44,237 nucleotides of DNA, from the NCBI RefSeq assembly GCF_001435895.1, contig NZ_AZFZ01000002.1, positions 1-44,237 of the forward strand, written 5' to 3'. Source of the DNA: Lentilactobacillus parafarraginis DSM 18390 = JCM 14109. Lineage in GTDB: Bacteria; Bacillota; Bacilli; Lactobacillales; Lactobacillaceae. Each line of letters begins with the position of its first letter. The first letter of the stretch is position 1. The translations under genes were made by a program, and so were the position numbers. This document shows positions 7,447 to 15,532 of the stretch, piece by piece. Under the pieces are notes generated by a model. It did no database searches. It had not been told where the DNA came from and worked only from the letters and a program-made list of their open reading frames with translations.

Positions 7447-9180
7447 ATGAGTCAAACTGGAGCAGATGAGTTAGTTCAAGTGTTGGAAGACTGGGGCGTC
7501 AGCCATGTTTATGGATTGCCTGGCGACTCAATTGATACCACCGTGGATGGATTACGAAAGAAATAGGCTAATATCAAGTTTATTCAGGTCCGTCACGAGG
7601 AAGTTGGGGCGCTGGCCGCGGCATCCGAAGCCAAGCTGACTGGAAAGTTAGGCGTTTGCCTTTCAATCGGTGGCCCTGGCGCCATTCACATGCTAAATGG
7701 GTTGTACGATGCCAAGATGGACCACGCGCCGGTCTTAGCGTTACTTGGTCAGGTTAAATCCAACCTGTTAAATACCGACTACTTTCAAGAAGTTAATACG
7801 CCCAAATTATTTGACGACGTGGCCGTTTACAACCGTGAAATTAAGTCGGTTAAGCAGATTCCCAAGATTGTTGATGAAGCCATTCGTGAGGCTTATGCCC
7901 ACCATGGCGTTGCCGTTTTGACAATTCCCGACGATATTCCAGAGGGCAGCATCAAATCCGCTTATCACTCCTCTGCCAAGTCCTTCCAGTTACCGAAGCC
8001 AACTGCTCCTGATGACCAGGTTACCGAAGCCGTTAAGCTTCTTAACGCGGCTAAAAAGCCAATTGCCTTAATTGGCCGGGGCGCGCGAGATGCCTCAACA
8101 ACTGTTCAGAAATTTGTTGAAACCTATCACATTCCGTTTGTTCAAACATTACCGGCCAAGGGCACCATTCCCGACGACCATCCAAATTCACTGGGTAACG
8201 TTGGCAAGTTGGGAACCAAGCCCGCTTATGAGGCCATGCGGGAAGCGGATATGCTTATTCTGATCGGAACGAATTATCCGTACGTTAACTTTTTGCCAAA
8301 ACCGGGTAAGGCAAAGTGTGTTCAGATTGAAATGAACCCACTGAATTTAAACCGCCGTTATCCAGCGGATGTCGCCATCAATGCTGACAGCGGCAAGACC
8401 ATTTCCCAGATTTTGGCAAGCGGCCTGCGCCCAAGTGACGGCCAATTCCTTAAGGCCTGTCAAGAAGACATGGCCAACTGGAATAAGTGGATGCATGGCA
8501 AGCGGTCGCTGGACAGCGAGCCAGTAGCGCCAGAAAGTTTGTTTGACTACGTTCACCAAACCGCCCCTAAAAATACCGTCTTTTCAATTGATGTTGGAAC
8601 GGCAACGTCTTGGAGCGCGCGGTTCCTGCCAATCGAGCAAAACCAAAAGTTTCTCATTTCCGCAAACTTGGGAACGATGGGGTGCGCATTGCCCGGGGCA
8701 ATTGCCGCTCAAGCAGCTTACCCTAATCGACCAACCATCGCGATCAATGGTGATGGCGCGTTTGCAATGGTTATGGAAGATTTCGTTACCGCCGTTAAAT
8801 ACAAGATGCCACTGATCTGCATCGTGCTGAATAACCAGAAGCTCGCCTTTATCGAATACGAGCAACAAGAAGCCGGCCAGCTGAATTATCAAATCGACTT
8901 AAAAGATGTTGATTACGCAAAGTTCGCCGACGCTTGCGGTGGTGTTGGGATTACCGCTAAAAGTAATGCCGAATTTCGATCTGCGCTGGACCGGGCTTAT
9001 AAGATCACTGACCGTCCAGTTCTCATTAACACCTACGTTGCCGATAACGCTCCGCTTCCAGGTAAAATCGTCAATAGTGAAGCAGCCGGATACCTGTCAT
9101 TTGGGCTCCAATACGTTGGCAAGCACCACAAGATTCCGGAGTTGCCACCATTGAAAGATATCATGAGACAATTCTTCTAA
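7447..9180 (+). pseudogene. Pyruvate oxidase gene interrupted by one in-frame amber stop
   Basis: A reading frame of about 577 codons encoding a thiamine-diphosphate/FAD pyruvate oxidase (pyruvate + Pi + O2 to acetyl phosphate + CO2 + H2O2). The start at 7447 (MSQTGADELVQVLEDWG) has GGGAG upstream. Codon 40, at 7564-7566, is TAG between GLRKK and ANIKFIQVRHEE; a single C-to-T change from CAG (Gln) would explain it. The frame then stays open to 9180 with the TPP-binding region INGDGAFAMVMEDF intact. An internal ATG at 7690 could only give a protein lacking the catalytic glutamate region (VRHEEVG). It is a paralogue of the intact gene at 42096. A sequencing error, recent inactivation, or readthrough are all possible. 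Confidence 0.85.
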
Positions 9181-9194
9181 AAAAACATGACAAC

Positions 9195-9245
9195 AAAAAC
9201 AGGGATTCTCGCCGACTATTTGGTCGGGTGAGAATCCCTGTTTTT
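9195..9245. terminator. Strong bidirectional terminator between convergent genes
   Basis: Perfect 16-base arms AAAAACAGGGATTCTC (9195-9210) and its complement (9230-9245), with A and T runs at the outer ends. It terminates the pyruvate oxidase unit on the plus strand and pnuC on the minus strand. Confidence 0.9.
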
Positions 9246-9280
9246 CGATAATAGCATTCATTAACTGCTTGACCGTTACC

Positions 9281-10099
9281 TTAACTTCCAGCCGTAGCGG
9301 GTGACTCCTTTTGCAACTTGGAAGTCCACATATAGTACCCGTAAACTGAGTTAATCAGATATGCGAACCACAGGGCAATGATAATTGGATTGAAGTTAAT
9401 CGTCCAAAGCGTCACTTCGGCAACGTTACCCAAAATCCACAACAGCCACTGACTCGCGCCGTAACGCAACACCATTAGAAGCTGAGCGAAAACTTGAACG
9501 ACCACGCTTAGCGCATCCAACCAGGGATGGGGATCCAGGGTGCTTGATAGTAAAGGTACTCGGGTCAAAAACCAGCCAAGTGCCAGCCAGCCGAGGAGCA
9601 CGAGAATGGTGAGGCCAACCCATCCCCATCGCGACAGTTCCTTGACCTGGACAACATCAGACTCATCGTTGGTTGCCACATTGCGCGCCGTCCACTCGTA
9701 GATCCCGACAAATTCAAGAATGAAGAAGTATAGGTTCAGATAAACCTCACCGTACAAGTGATTGGCGAACGAAACGTAGATGTAACTGGCATTATTTAAA
9801 ATTGCCCAGAAGTACTGCGTGATGCGGCCATCGGCACAGACGACAACACTGACGATTCCGGTCACCCCGGCAAATAGGCCAATAAACCCAATTAACGTGG
9901 TGTCCGGCTGCAATGAGAACCGCCCGTGGGAAAAGAAGAGAAAGAACGAGCCAAACTGAATGGCAATTAACATTAGCAAATACAAACTTCGTGACCGACT
10001 CATTCGGAAAACATCGTTAAAGATTTGTTTGGGACTAAACGTCCACCGAACCGCTTTTTGGAGAATTGTTCCGTTTGATGGTGCATGATTTGTTATCAA
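9281..10099 (-). CDS. pnuC: PnuC-family nicotinamide riboside/mononucleotide transporter
   Basis: A 272-residue integral membrane protein with seven or so hydrophobic segments. Family features are NASYIYVSFANHLYGE, NLYFFILEFVGIYEW (the aromatic/asparagine-rich substrate helix) and the C-terminal VYGYYMWTSKLQ. PnuC proteins facilitate uptake of a B3-vitamer nucleoside for NAD synthesis; PnuT relatives carry thiamine, which matters because a TPP riboswitch lies upstream of the neighbouring unit. The start is TTG at 10099, with AGAAGG eight bases upstream; the ATG five codons later has no RBS. It has its own promoter and two matched operator palindromes, so it is probably regulated separately from the secreted-protein gene 168 bases upstream. 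Confidence 0.85.
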   Translation of the reverse strand: MITNHAPSNGTILQKAVRWTFSPKQIFNDVFRMSRSRSLYLLMLIAIQFGSFFLFFSHGRFSLQPDTTLIGFIGLFAGVTGIVSVVVCADGRITQYFWAILNNASYIYVSFANHLYGEVYLNLYFFILEFVGIYEWTARNVATNDESDVVQVKELSRWGWVGLTILVLLGWLALGWFLTRVPLLSSTLDPHPWLDALSVVVQVFAQLLMVLRYGASQWLLWILGNVAEVTLWTINFNPIIIALWFAYLINSVYGYYMWTSKLQKESPATAGS

Positions 10100-10116
10100 A
10101 ACGATCGCCTTCTATA

Positions 10117-10158
10117 AAAGTATTTTTTACTTTTAATGTTTAAAGTAAAAATTACTTT
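10117..10158. promoter_or_regulatory. Two identical-geometry operators upstream of pnuC
   Basis: AAAGTA-N5-TACTTT occurs at 10117-10133 and again at 10142-10158, centres 25 bp apart, immediately downstream of the pnuC -10 box. Such a pair implies a dimeric repressor responding to NAD or vitamin B3 status. NiaR and NrtR are known regulators of such genes, but I cannot assign one. Confidence 0.6.
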
Positions 10159-10159
10159 T

Positions 10160-10187
10160 ATAATAGACCTGATCTTTTGAATTGCAA
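10160..10187 (-). promoter_or_regulatory. Promoter of pnuC
   Basis: Minus-strand TTGCAA (10182-10187), 16-bp spacer, TATTAT (10160-10165). The operator pair follows directly, so a bound repressor would block initiation or clearance. Confidence 0.55.
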
Positions 10188-10266
10188 CTATTTAGTTTTA
10201 ACGATTTGAAAGACCGCGGCCACGGCCATTCAAGCGATTGATCCAGAATTATTGCGGGAAGAAACG

Positions 10267-11166
10267 TTAGTATGCCACAATGGTTAGCTTCGGCTTCCAG
10301 GTAGTACCAGACCGATCCGGAACAATGTACATCCCAAAGTGCTGCTGGCCGGACTGCTGGGCAACCCGTTTCACTTGCAAATAAACGGTTACCGCATAGT
10401 ACCGTAATGCATTGGTATCCTTATGTTTTAACCAGTACGCATAGTAACCGCCCATGGTTTTGGTATCGACATCCTTAACGGTAAAGCTCAGTGCAGTTGG
10501 ACTGGCAATTCCGGCCTTTGTTGCGGCATCTTTGTTGCTGATATCCTGAGTTGCCAGCAATTTCGCCATTGTTGAAAGTTTGGGATCATAGGTTCCCTTC
10601 CCCTGCATGTAACCCGTGACCTGTTCGGTAACCAGGTTTGCAAACTGGGATTGCGGCAAGTTTGCAAGGGTCTTCAAATTATCCCGGAAGAAATCCAGCT
10701 TATTTGCCAACGTGTAAGGCATCACTGCCTTAAGCGCGGTCCCTTTATAATCGGGATTCAGACCCTTGGTTAGCGCTCCTCGCCACACATAGCCCGTAAC
10801 GGCACTATATGGTGAATAGAGTTCGTAATAAACGTTGCTGCGATTACCGTGCTTGATTACAACGCTGTTTTTAACATACCATGTCGTTTTAGGATAATTC
10901 TTCAATTTATGTAACGGTTTGGTATGAGTCGCGTTCCACATATATGCGGAACTGCCTGACAGCGCGTAATAAGCCACTGCCTCTTTGCGGTTCAAAAATT
11001 TTGTCCAAACATAATTCTGATTGGAAACAACGTTCGTGCTCGATTGTGAACTTGTTTGTGCACCTGTTTTCACTTGTGATTGCGATTTGTCAGCTGCTTG
11101 TACCGAGCCGTTGGCCATCACCCACGCCAACCCCAGTGCAACAACCATCCATCCAATTTTCTTCAA
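10267..11166 (-). CDS. Secreted protein of unknown function with SH3/GW-like surface repeats
   Basis: A 299-residue protein with a clear signal peptide (MKKIGWMVVALGLAWVMANG, cleavage probably after VQA, near residue 24), then a Ser/Gln/Thr-rich linker and a Tyr/Trp/Lys-rich region. Phrases such as YYALSGSSAYMWNATHTKP and TTWYVKNSVVIKHG resemble the SH3-like surface-binding modules of lactobacilli. The C-terminal half (residues 140-299) has no motif I know. There is no LPxTG anchor or transmembrane tail, so it is probably released or wall-bound non-covalently. It starts at TTG, with a perfect AGGAGG eight bases upstream. A terminator at 11257-11293 separates it from the monooxygenase gene. 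TATAAT at 11234-11239 may be its -10 box. Confidence 0.75.
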   Translation of the reverse strand: MKKIGWMVVALGLAWVMANGSVQAADKSQSQVKTGAQTSSQSSTNVVSNQNYVWTKFLNRKEAVAYYALSGSSAYMWNATHTKPLHKLKNYPKTTWYVKNSVVIKHGNRSNVYYELYSPYSAVTGYVWRGALTKGLNPDYKGTALKAVMPYTLANKLDFFRDNLKTLANLPQSQFANLVTEQVTGYMQGKGTYDPKLSTMAKLLATQDISNKDAATKAGIASPTALSFTVKDVDTKTMGGYYAYWLKHKDTNALRYYAVTVYLQVKRVAQQSGQQHFGMYIVPDRSGTTWKPKLTIVAY

Positions 11167-11256
11167 CGCGTTATCCTCCTAATACCAGCCAAATGATCAC
11201 CATTTTCTTCATGGTTTAATACCCTACTGGTTAATTATACCTTGATTCACTCACAT

Positions 11257-11293
11257 AAAAAATGCCCATCACAATTAAGTGGTGAACATTTTT
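11257..11293. terminator. Terminator after the TPP-riboswitch monooxygenase unit
   Basis: Arms AAAAATG and CATTTTT enclose an inner ATCAC/GTGGT stem; on the minus strand the hairpin ends in a T run. It isolates the monooxygenase gene from the secreted-protein gene, so the riboswitch probably controls one gene only. Confidence 0.6.
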
Positions 11294-11319
11294 CGTTAAT
11301 CAAGATTATTCCAAGGAAA

Positions 11320-12624
11320 TCACTTATTTGGTATTGTCAGTCCCAAGTTGTCCCGCAGCGTTGTTCCGGAGTATTCTTTTCTGAACAATCCCCGCTTCTG
11401 CAAAATTGGTACCACGTGGTCAACCATATCTTCCAGTGACTCCGGATAGGTTGGCGCCATGATGTTAAACCCATCGGCAGCCCCATTTTCAAACCACTTC
11501 TGCATCATGTCGGCCACCTCTTCCGGAGCCCCGACAACGGTTGCATGACCACCGCCCGCAGCTAGTCGCTGGAACAGCTGCCTTGCCGTTGGATGTTCCG
11601 TATCAACGATCCGTTTGATGACCTCATAACGTCCCTTTGGCCCAGAAAATTCCCGAACATCGGGTAATTCCGGTACCGGCGCATCTAAGTCCCATTGCTT
11701 AACGTCCTGACCCAGGAAATCACCCAATTGGGCAACCGAATCTTCCAATGGTAACAATTCATCCAAAGCAGCCTGTTTGCGAACCGCTTCCTCATGCGTG
11801 CTGCCAACATAGGGAACCAGTCCCGGCAAAATGGCAGGCACATCGGTTGGCCGCCGGTATCTGGCCGCCTTAGTCTTTAAGTCCTGGTAGTAATTCTGGG
11901 CCTCCTGCATGTCCCAAGCCACTGAGTAGATTGCCTCAGCGTACTTTGCCCCGAGGTTCTTGCCCTGAGCCGATTGACCTGCTTGAAACAAAACCGGTCT
12001 TCCCTGGGGACCAGATGGAATATTTAAAGGCCCCCGAACGTTGAAAAATTCACCATGATGATTAATTTCATGAATTTTTGACCGATCAAGCCACCGGTCA
12101 TGCTCAGCATCATTAATAATTGACTCAGCCGGAAATGAATCCCAGAGTTCAATCATCGTGTGAATAAATTCGTCAGCCCGCAGATATCGTTCCGCATGGC
12201 TTGGCAACTCGTCCATACCGTGATTTTGGGCCTCCTCGTCAAACATCGAGGTAATCACGTTAACGCCTGCGCGGCCGTGGCTAATATGATCCAGACTGGT
12301 AATGAGCCGCGCCATATTGTATGGATCGTAAAGCGTAGATGAAACCGTTGGGACCAACCCAATATGGCTGGTCTTGGTTGCCATCGCCGTGACCGCAGTA
12401 ATTGGTTCCAGGAAGTAGGAAACCCCGCCATAGTAGCCACCCATGATTGATTGACCGTCCGCAAAGAAGATTGTATCAAACTTTCCGCGTTCGGCTAATT
12501 GAGCTAATTTTTCAAAGTATTCGATTTGGCCAACTTGATCGATGGTTGAATGAGGTCGCCGCCAAGCAGCCCCATGATGGCCAGAACTGAATAGGAGTGC
12601 GCCGAGATGCATTTGTTTTCTCAT
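11320..12624 (-). CDS. Flavin-dependent monooxygenase, luciferase-like family (NtaA/SnaA/DszA type)
   Basis: A 434-residue bacterial-luciferase-like (LLM) TIM-barrel oxidase of the nitrilotriacetate monooxygenase (NtaA/DszA) group. These enzymes use reduced FMN from a partner reductase to attack amines or organosulfur compounds. Typical features are the opening QMHLGALLFSSGHHGAAWRRP, cut here to its first half QMHLGALLFSSG, then FDTIFFADG near residue 50, GRAGVNVITSM near residue 128 and PVLFQAGQSAQGKNLGA, cut to FQAGQSAQG. No reductase gene is nearby. RBS is GGAGG just before the ATG. A TPP riboswitch with a terminator precedes it, so expression should fall when thiamine diphosphate is plentiful; this points to thiamine or thiamine-fragment salvage, but the substrate is unknown. 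Confidence 0.85.
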   Translation of the reverse strand: MRKQMHLGALLFSSGHHGAAWRRPHSTIDQVGQIEYFEKLAQLAERGKFDTIFFADGQSIMGGYYGGVSYFLEPITAVTAMATKTSHIGLVPTVSSTLYDPYNMARLITSLDHISHGRAGVNVITSMFDEEAQNHGMDELPSHAERYLRADEFIHTMIELWDSFPAESIINDAEHDRWLDRSKIHEINHHGEFFNVRGPLNIPSGPQGRPVLFQAGQSAQGKNLGAKYAEAIYSVAWDMQEAQNYYQDLKTKAARYRRPTDVPAILPGLVPYVGSTHEEAVRKQAALDELLPLEDSVAQLGDFLGQDVKQWDLDAPVPELPDVREFSGPKGRYEVIKRIVDTEHPTARQLFQRLAAGGGHATVVGAPEEVADMMQKWFENGAADGFNIMAPTYPESLEDMVDHVVPILQKRGLFRKEYSGTTLRDNLGLTIPNK

Positions 12625-12726
12625 AATTTCCTCCGTTTATTAAAAATAATTTAATAACTTCCAATTTACCACATTTTCGCGGCCAATTCCTCCCTATTTA
12701 GGCCCTCCAGCGCAAAAATTAAGCAT

Positions 12727-12768
12727 CAAAAAAAGCCCACCTTCTGTTAACACAGCGTAGTGGACTTT
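12727..12768 (-). terminator. Intrinsic terminator of the TPP riboswitch expression platform
   Basis: On the minus strand AGTCCAC (12761-12767) pairs with GTGGGCT ahead of a run of seven or more Ts (12728-12734). It lies between the TPP aptamer and the monooxygenase start, as expected for ligand-induced transcription termination. Confidence 0.8.
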
Positions 12769-12801
12769 CAGACATTTCCCCAAAGTAAAGAGTTGCTGGA
12801 A

Positions 12802-12878
12802 TGGTTCTCCCTTCGGCAGTACTAACTGCATCAGGTTCCATGGGTTTTTCTCAGCTTAACTAAAAGCACCCCAGACCA
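12802..12878 (-). ncRNA. TPP (THI-element) riboswitch aptamer
   Basis: On the minus strand the conserved parts of the thiamine diphosphate aptamer occur in order: TGGT closing stem, GGGGTGC, CTGAGA, ACCC, GAACCTGAT, the variable stem GCAGTTAGTACTGC, then GAAGGGA and the closing ACCA. All core strings match the family consensus. A terminator follows 34 bases downstream, then the LLM monooxygenase gene. Ligand binding should favour termination. No thiamine-biosynthesis or thiamine-transport gene is in the transcript it controls. Confidence 0.93.
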
Positions 12879-12908
12879 CAAAAATAGATTAAATTTGACT
12901 ACAATTTA

Positions 12909-12937
12909 ATTTAAGCCGACTCAATTCAAAAAGTCAA
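12909..12937 (-). promoter_or_regulatory. Promoter of the TPP-riboswitch transcript
   Basis: Minus-strand TTGACT (12932-12937), 17-bp spacer, TTAAAT (12909-12914), about 30 bases before the aptamer. Confidence 0.6.
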
Positions 12938-13084
12938 GACTTTTTAGAGACCCATCAGTGCTTTCCAAGCCACTCTCCCCCCAATCTTTCGAAAACCCAA
13001 TGGCATTTGCATCCGCCACCACAACGGTGTTATCCTTTCGATAACTATGTTAATCGGGGATTCAGAAAGAAGTTTTATCTCAAA

Positions 13085-13477
13085 ATGAAAATTGAATGGC
13101 GTTACAGCCTCATTAATAACATGCCGCTTATTGTGTTCGGGGTCATCTATTGGTTATTCAAGGGTGCCAGCCCCCCGGGGTGGGATCAACTCGCCATCTC
13201 GCTGGCTGTTCTGGCGGTTCTTTGGCTGCCTTACTACTTATTCGTTCAACGGCCGTACTTCAGCCGGCATCCCGAAGAAAAACCGGGAAGCCACATTATC
13301 TCTGGGTTGGGCTGGATTATCACGGTCATTTATATAATGGCGATGGTGGTGCTTCTCAAGCTCGACGTTCAGCCCGCTGCTAGTCCGGCAATCGTTTTGG
13401 TAACAATTTCGCTTGTTCTGTGTATTCGGGACTCGCTTTCTGTGAAACGACTTGCCCTACAGCAAGAGCAGCACTAG
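13085..13477 (+). CDS. Small membrane protein of unknown function
   Basis: A protein of about 130 residues starting MKIEWRYSLINNMPL, with four hydrophobic stretches (from PLIVFGVIYWLF, LAISLAVLAVLWLPYYLF, GLGWIITVIYIMAMVVLL and SPAIVLVTISLVLC). The frame extends upstream to 13007, but those 26 residues are unlike a membrane-protein N-terminus; the ATG at 13085 is preceded by a weak AGAAAGAAG. I recognise no family. It lies alone between the riboswitch promoter (divergent) and a terminator at 13543-13573. Confidence 0.6.
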   Translation: MKIEWRYSLINNMPLIVFGVIYWLFKGASPPGWDQLAISLAVLAVLWLPYYLFVQRPYFSRHPEEKPGSHIISGLGWIITVIYIMAMVVLLKLDVQPAASPAIVLVTISLVLCIRDSLSVKRLALQQEQH

Positions 13478-13542
13478 TCTCGCTTCTGCCAATGTCACCA
13501 CTCGGGTAACTGTTGGGAACCCATTAATTTAACAATGCTCAA

Positions 13543-13573
13543 AGTCTGCTGATTGATTTCAGCAGGCTTTTTT
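13543..13573. terminator. Terminator between the small membrane protein and the phosphoribosyltransferase gene
   Basis: AGTCTGCTG pairs with CAGCAGGCT around ATTGATTT and is followed by TTTTTT on the plus strand. It serves the plus-strand gene and perhaps also the convergent purine operon. Confidence 0.8.
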
Positions 13574-13600
13574 AGATTATTGAATGATAATGACAACCGA

Positions 13601-14158
13601 TCACTTAATCGGTTTAGTTGAAAACAACGGTAATTTTTCCAGGTAAATAATATCCGTTCGCTTTGCCGCGTCACCTTCCGCTAAAATTGCGCACTTAGCA
13701 ACCGTTTTTGCGTGGGCCTTCTTTAAAAGCCGCTCAGCTGCTTCCAAAGACCCGCCGGTAGAGATAACATCATCTACCAAAATAACCCGCTTACCGGCAA
13801 GTTGTTGGGCATCGTGACCATCCAGCACAAGCTTTTGTTCATCCGTGGTTGTGATAGAATTAACGGCCACTTCCAGAGGATCGGTCATATAGGCCTTGAC
13901 GCTCTTGCGGAGAACCACGAACGTCGGATGGTTGGTAACCCGGCTCATTTCTTCAGCCAACGGGATCCCCTTACTTTCAAGGGTCACAATGTAATCAAAG
14001 TCGACGGTGATTTTGGTGGAAAGCTGCTCGGCCGCCTGATGAGCGAGTTGCGAATCACCCAGCAGGACAAACGAGGCAATCGCCGTCGTGTCGTTAATCG
14101 GAATAATTGGTAACGTGCGTGTTAATGGACCAATTTTGAGTTCGTATGTTTGTTTCAT
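13601..14158 (-). CDS. Phosphoribosyltransferase (adenine phosphoribosyltransferase-like)
   Basis: A 185-residue type I PRTase. The PRPP-binding signature VILVDDVISTGGS lies near residues 125-137, and the flexible-loop region VVLRKSVKAYM near residue 82 resembles adenine and xanthine phosphoribosyltransferases. It would convert a purine base and PRPP to the nucleotide. A true Apt is about 172 residues with a somewhat different N-terminus, so the base specificity is open. The start lies 2 bases after the permease stop, making a clear two-gene purine uptake and salvage operon. Confidence 0.82.
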   Translation of the reverse strand: MKQTYELKIGPLTRTLPIIPINDTTAIASFVLLGDSQLAHQAAEQLSTKITVDFDYIVTLESKGIPLAEEMSRVTNHPTFVVLRKSVKAYMTDPLEVAVNSITTTDEQKLVLDGHDAQQLAGKRVILVDDVISTGGSLEAAERLLKKAHAKTVAKCAILAEGDAAKRTDIIYLEKLPLFSTKPIK

Positions 14159-14160
14159 GG

Positions 14161-15246
14161 TTAGACCCCCAAGCCGACAAGCGGCAGAATGAATTTCAAA
14201 GCAGCGCCGGTTAACAGGCCGGCAAACGGATCAACGATCGCGGTCACAACTAACGTCAAAGCCGCAATCACACTATTAGATCCCTGCATTGCCGTGGCCG
14301 CGTTTTCCGGAAAAATCACCACGGCGCCTAAAATTAATAGAAAACCGGCAATTGATGCAGACGGCACATACTTGCCGATCTTCGGCAGCCATCCGGCAAA
14401 CAGAATGACCGCCATGATCAGCATCATCATGATTCCGGCAATGACCGGTTCTGGCGCGCTGGCAGTCGCGGAAATGATGGTTTCGACCGGTGCCCCGCCC
14501 AGCAAACTAGTACCCATATCAGCAAACGCCTGGGTACCGGTCAACAGATTCAGGTTCACCGGGTTGGGTTTAATTCCGGTCATTTGGCCGGTAATCAGCC
14601 CGTAAGAAATGTTGGCACCGATGTTCAGACAGGCTAAGCTCAATGCGCCACGAACAACCCGCACATTGAAAATTGGCTTTAAAAAATGAAATCGGCGTTC
14701 AACCACGTGCGCTGGTAATTCAGCCTCGTAGTGGGTCGCAAAAACCGCAATTAAACTGGAACCAATGACTGATAAGGCGATCGTCCAGACCAGATCCTTT
14801 GTCAGTAAGTAAGTAATAATCGCAATGGCAACCGATGAAATTCCGGCAGTTCGCTCTTTTCGCGCCATATTGACCGCAATCTTAGCCAACATGATGCCAA
14901 CGCCAGCCATCATCCCAGCCATAATGGAATTTCCAAGGACCGCGACAATCTTAGTCAGGGTCCCGCTGACGCCGATGATGGCCATGATGATCGACCCGCC
15001 AAAAATAATCGACGTCCGTTCCCGAGTCGTTTCACCTAAGTTTCCAGTAAGGGCCAGTGACTCCGCTTGAAATGAAATCGGGGCAACTGAGCCGAAAGCG
15101 CCGTTGACCGCCGACGCTAACACAAAGGAAAAGGTGGTGGGGAAAACCGCAAACCCTAATCCCATCGCCATAATCCCCTGGGGAATCCCGTTCAAAACCA
15201 CGCCGATTGCGGCGAGTAGATCGGCTATCCAATGCATGCCATTCAT
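14161..15246 (-). CDS. NCS2-type purine/nucleobase permease
   Basis: A 361-residue integral membrane protein rich in Gly/Ala/Ile helices, with about ten hydrophobic segments. It resembles the nucleobase:cation symporter-2/AzgA group (guanine, hypoxanthine, xanthine permeases), though shorter than the usual 430 residues. Candidate substrate-site features are VNGAFGSVAPISFQAESLAL, shown here as FGSVAPISFQAES, and LLGGAPVETIISATASAPEP, shown as LGGAPVETIISA. RBS AGGAGG lies only four bases before the ATG. The downstream phosphoribosyltransferase supports a purine-base substrate. I saw no purine riboswitch or convincing PurBox upstream. Confidence 0.75.
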   Translation of the reverse strand: MNGMHWIADLLAAIGVVLNGIPQGIMAMGLGFAVFPTTFSFVLASAVNGAFGSVAPISFQAESLALTGNLGETTRERTSIIFGGSIIMAIIGVSGTLTKIVAVLGNSIMAGMMAGVGIMLAKIAVNMARKERTAGISSVAIAIITYLLTKDLVWTIALSVIGSSLIAVFATHYEAELPAHVVERRFHFLKPIFNVRVVRGALSLACLNIGANISYGLITGQMTGIKPNPVNLNLLTGTQAFADMGTSLLGGAPVETIISATASAPEPVIAGIMMMLIMAVILFAGWLPKIGKYVPSASIAGFLLILGAVVIFPENAATAMQGSNSVIAALTLVVTAIVDPFAGLLTGAALKFILPLVGLGV

Positions 15247-15407
15247 CCTCCTGATACGAATAATTATGTATTTACTATTTGTTTCGTTCGTGTTTAATTC
15301 TTATAATATCTCATTTGAACCTAAATATCCAGATTAATCGATAAAACCGGAACTTTAATTTTACCAATCCGCTTATTTGAGCTCAATTTCCGGCCTGAAT
15401 ATTCATG

Positions 15408-15425
15408 AACTGAAAATTTTCAGTT
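15408..15425. promoter_or_regulatory. 18-bp perfect palindrome between divergent units
   Basis: AACTGAAAATTTTCAGTT is a perfect inverted repeat in the 286-base gap between the purine permease (minus) and the DUF3737 gene (plus). No clear promoter was found beside it. A second inverted repeat, GACCAA/TTGGTC, lies at about 15480-15510 before the DUF3737 RBS. Confidence 0.45.
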
Positions 15426-15532
15426 AATTTCAACCATTGATAGTCGCAACCCGTAATCAGCGTTACCATAAATATATGTACGACCAATCAACCGGCTTTA
15501 AATCAGTTGGTCATTAGAAAGGAACCAGTAAG

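Noticed and set aside
7690-9180. Separate shorter pyruvate oxidase gene starting at 7690
   Set aside because: It is in the same frame as 7447-7566 across one TAG and would lack the catalytic glutamate region; better treated as one interrupted gene.
15247-15532. PurBox or purine riboswitch before the nucleobase permease
   Set aside because: The minus strand has an AAACACGAACGAA stretch, but it matches the PurBox poorly, has no partner at the right spacing, and no purine aptamer core is present.
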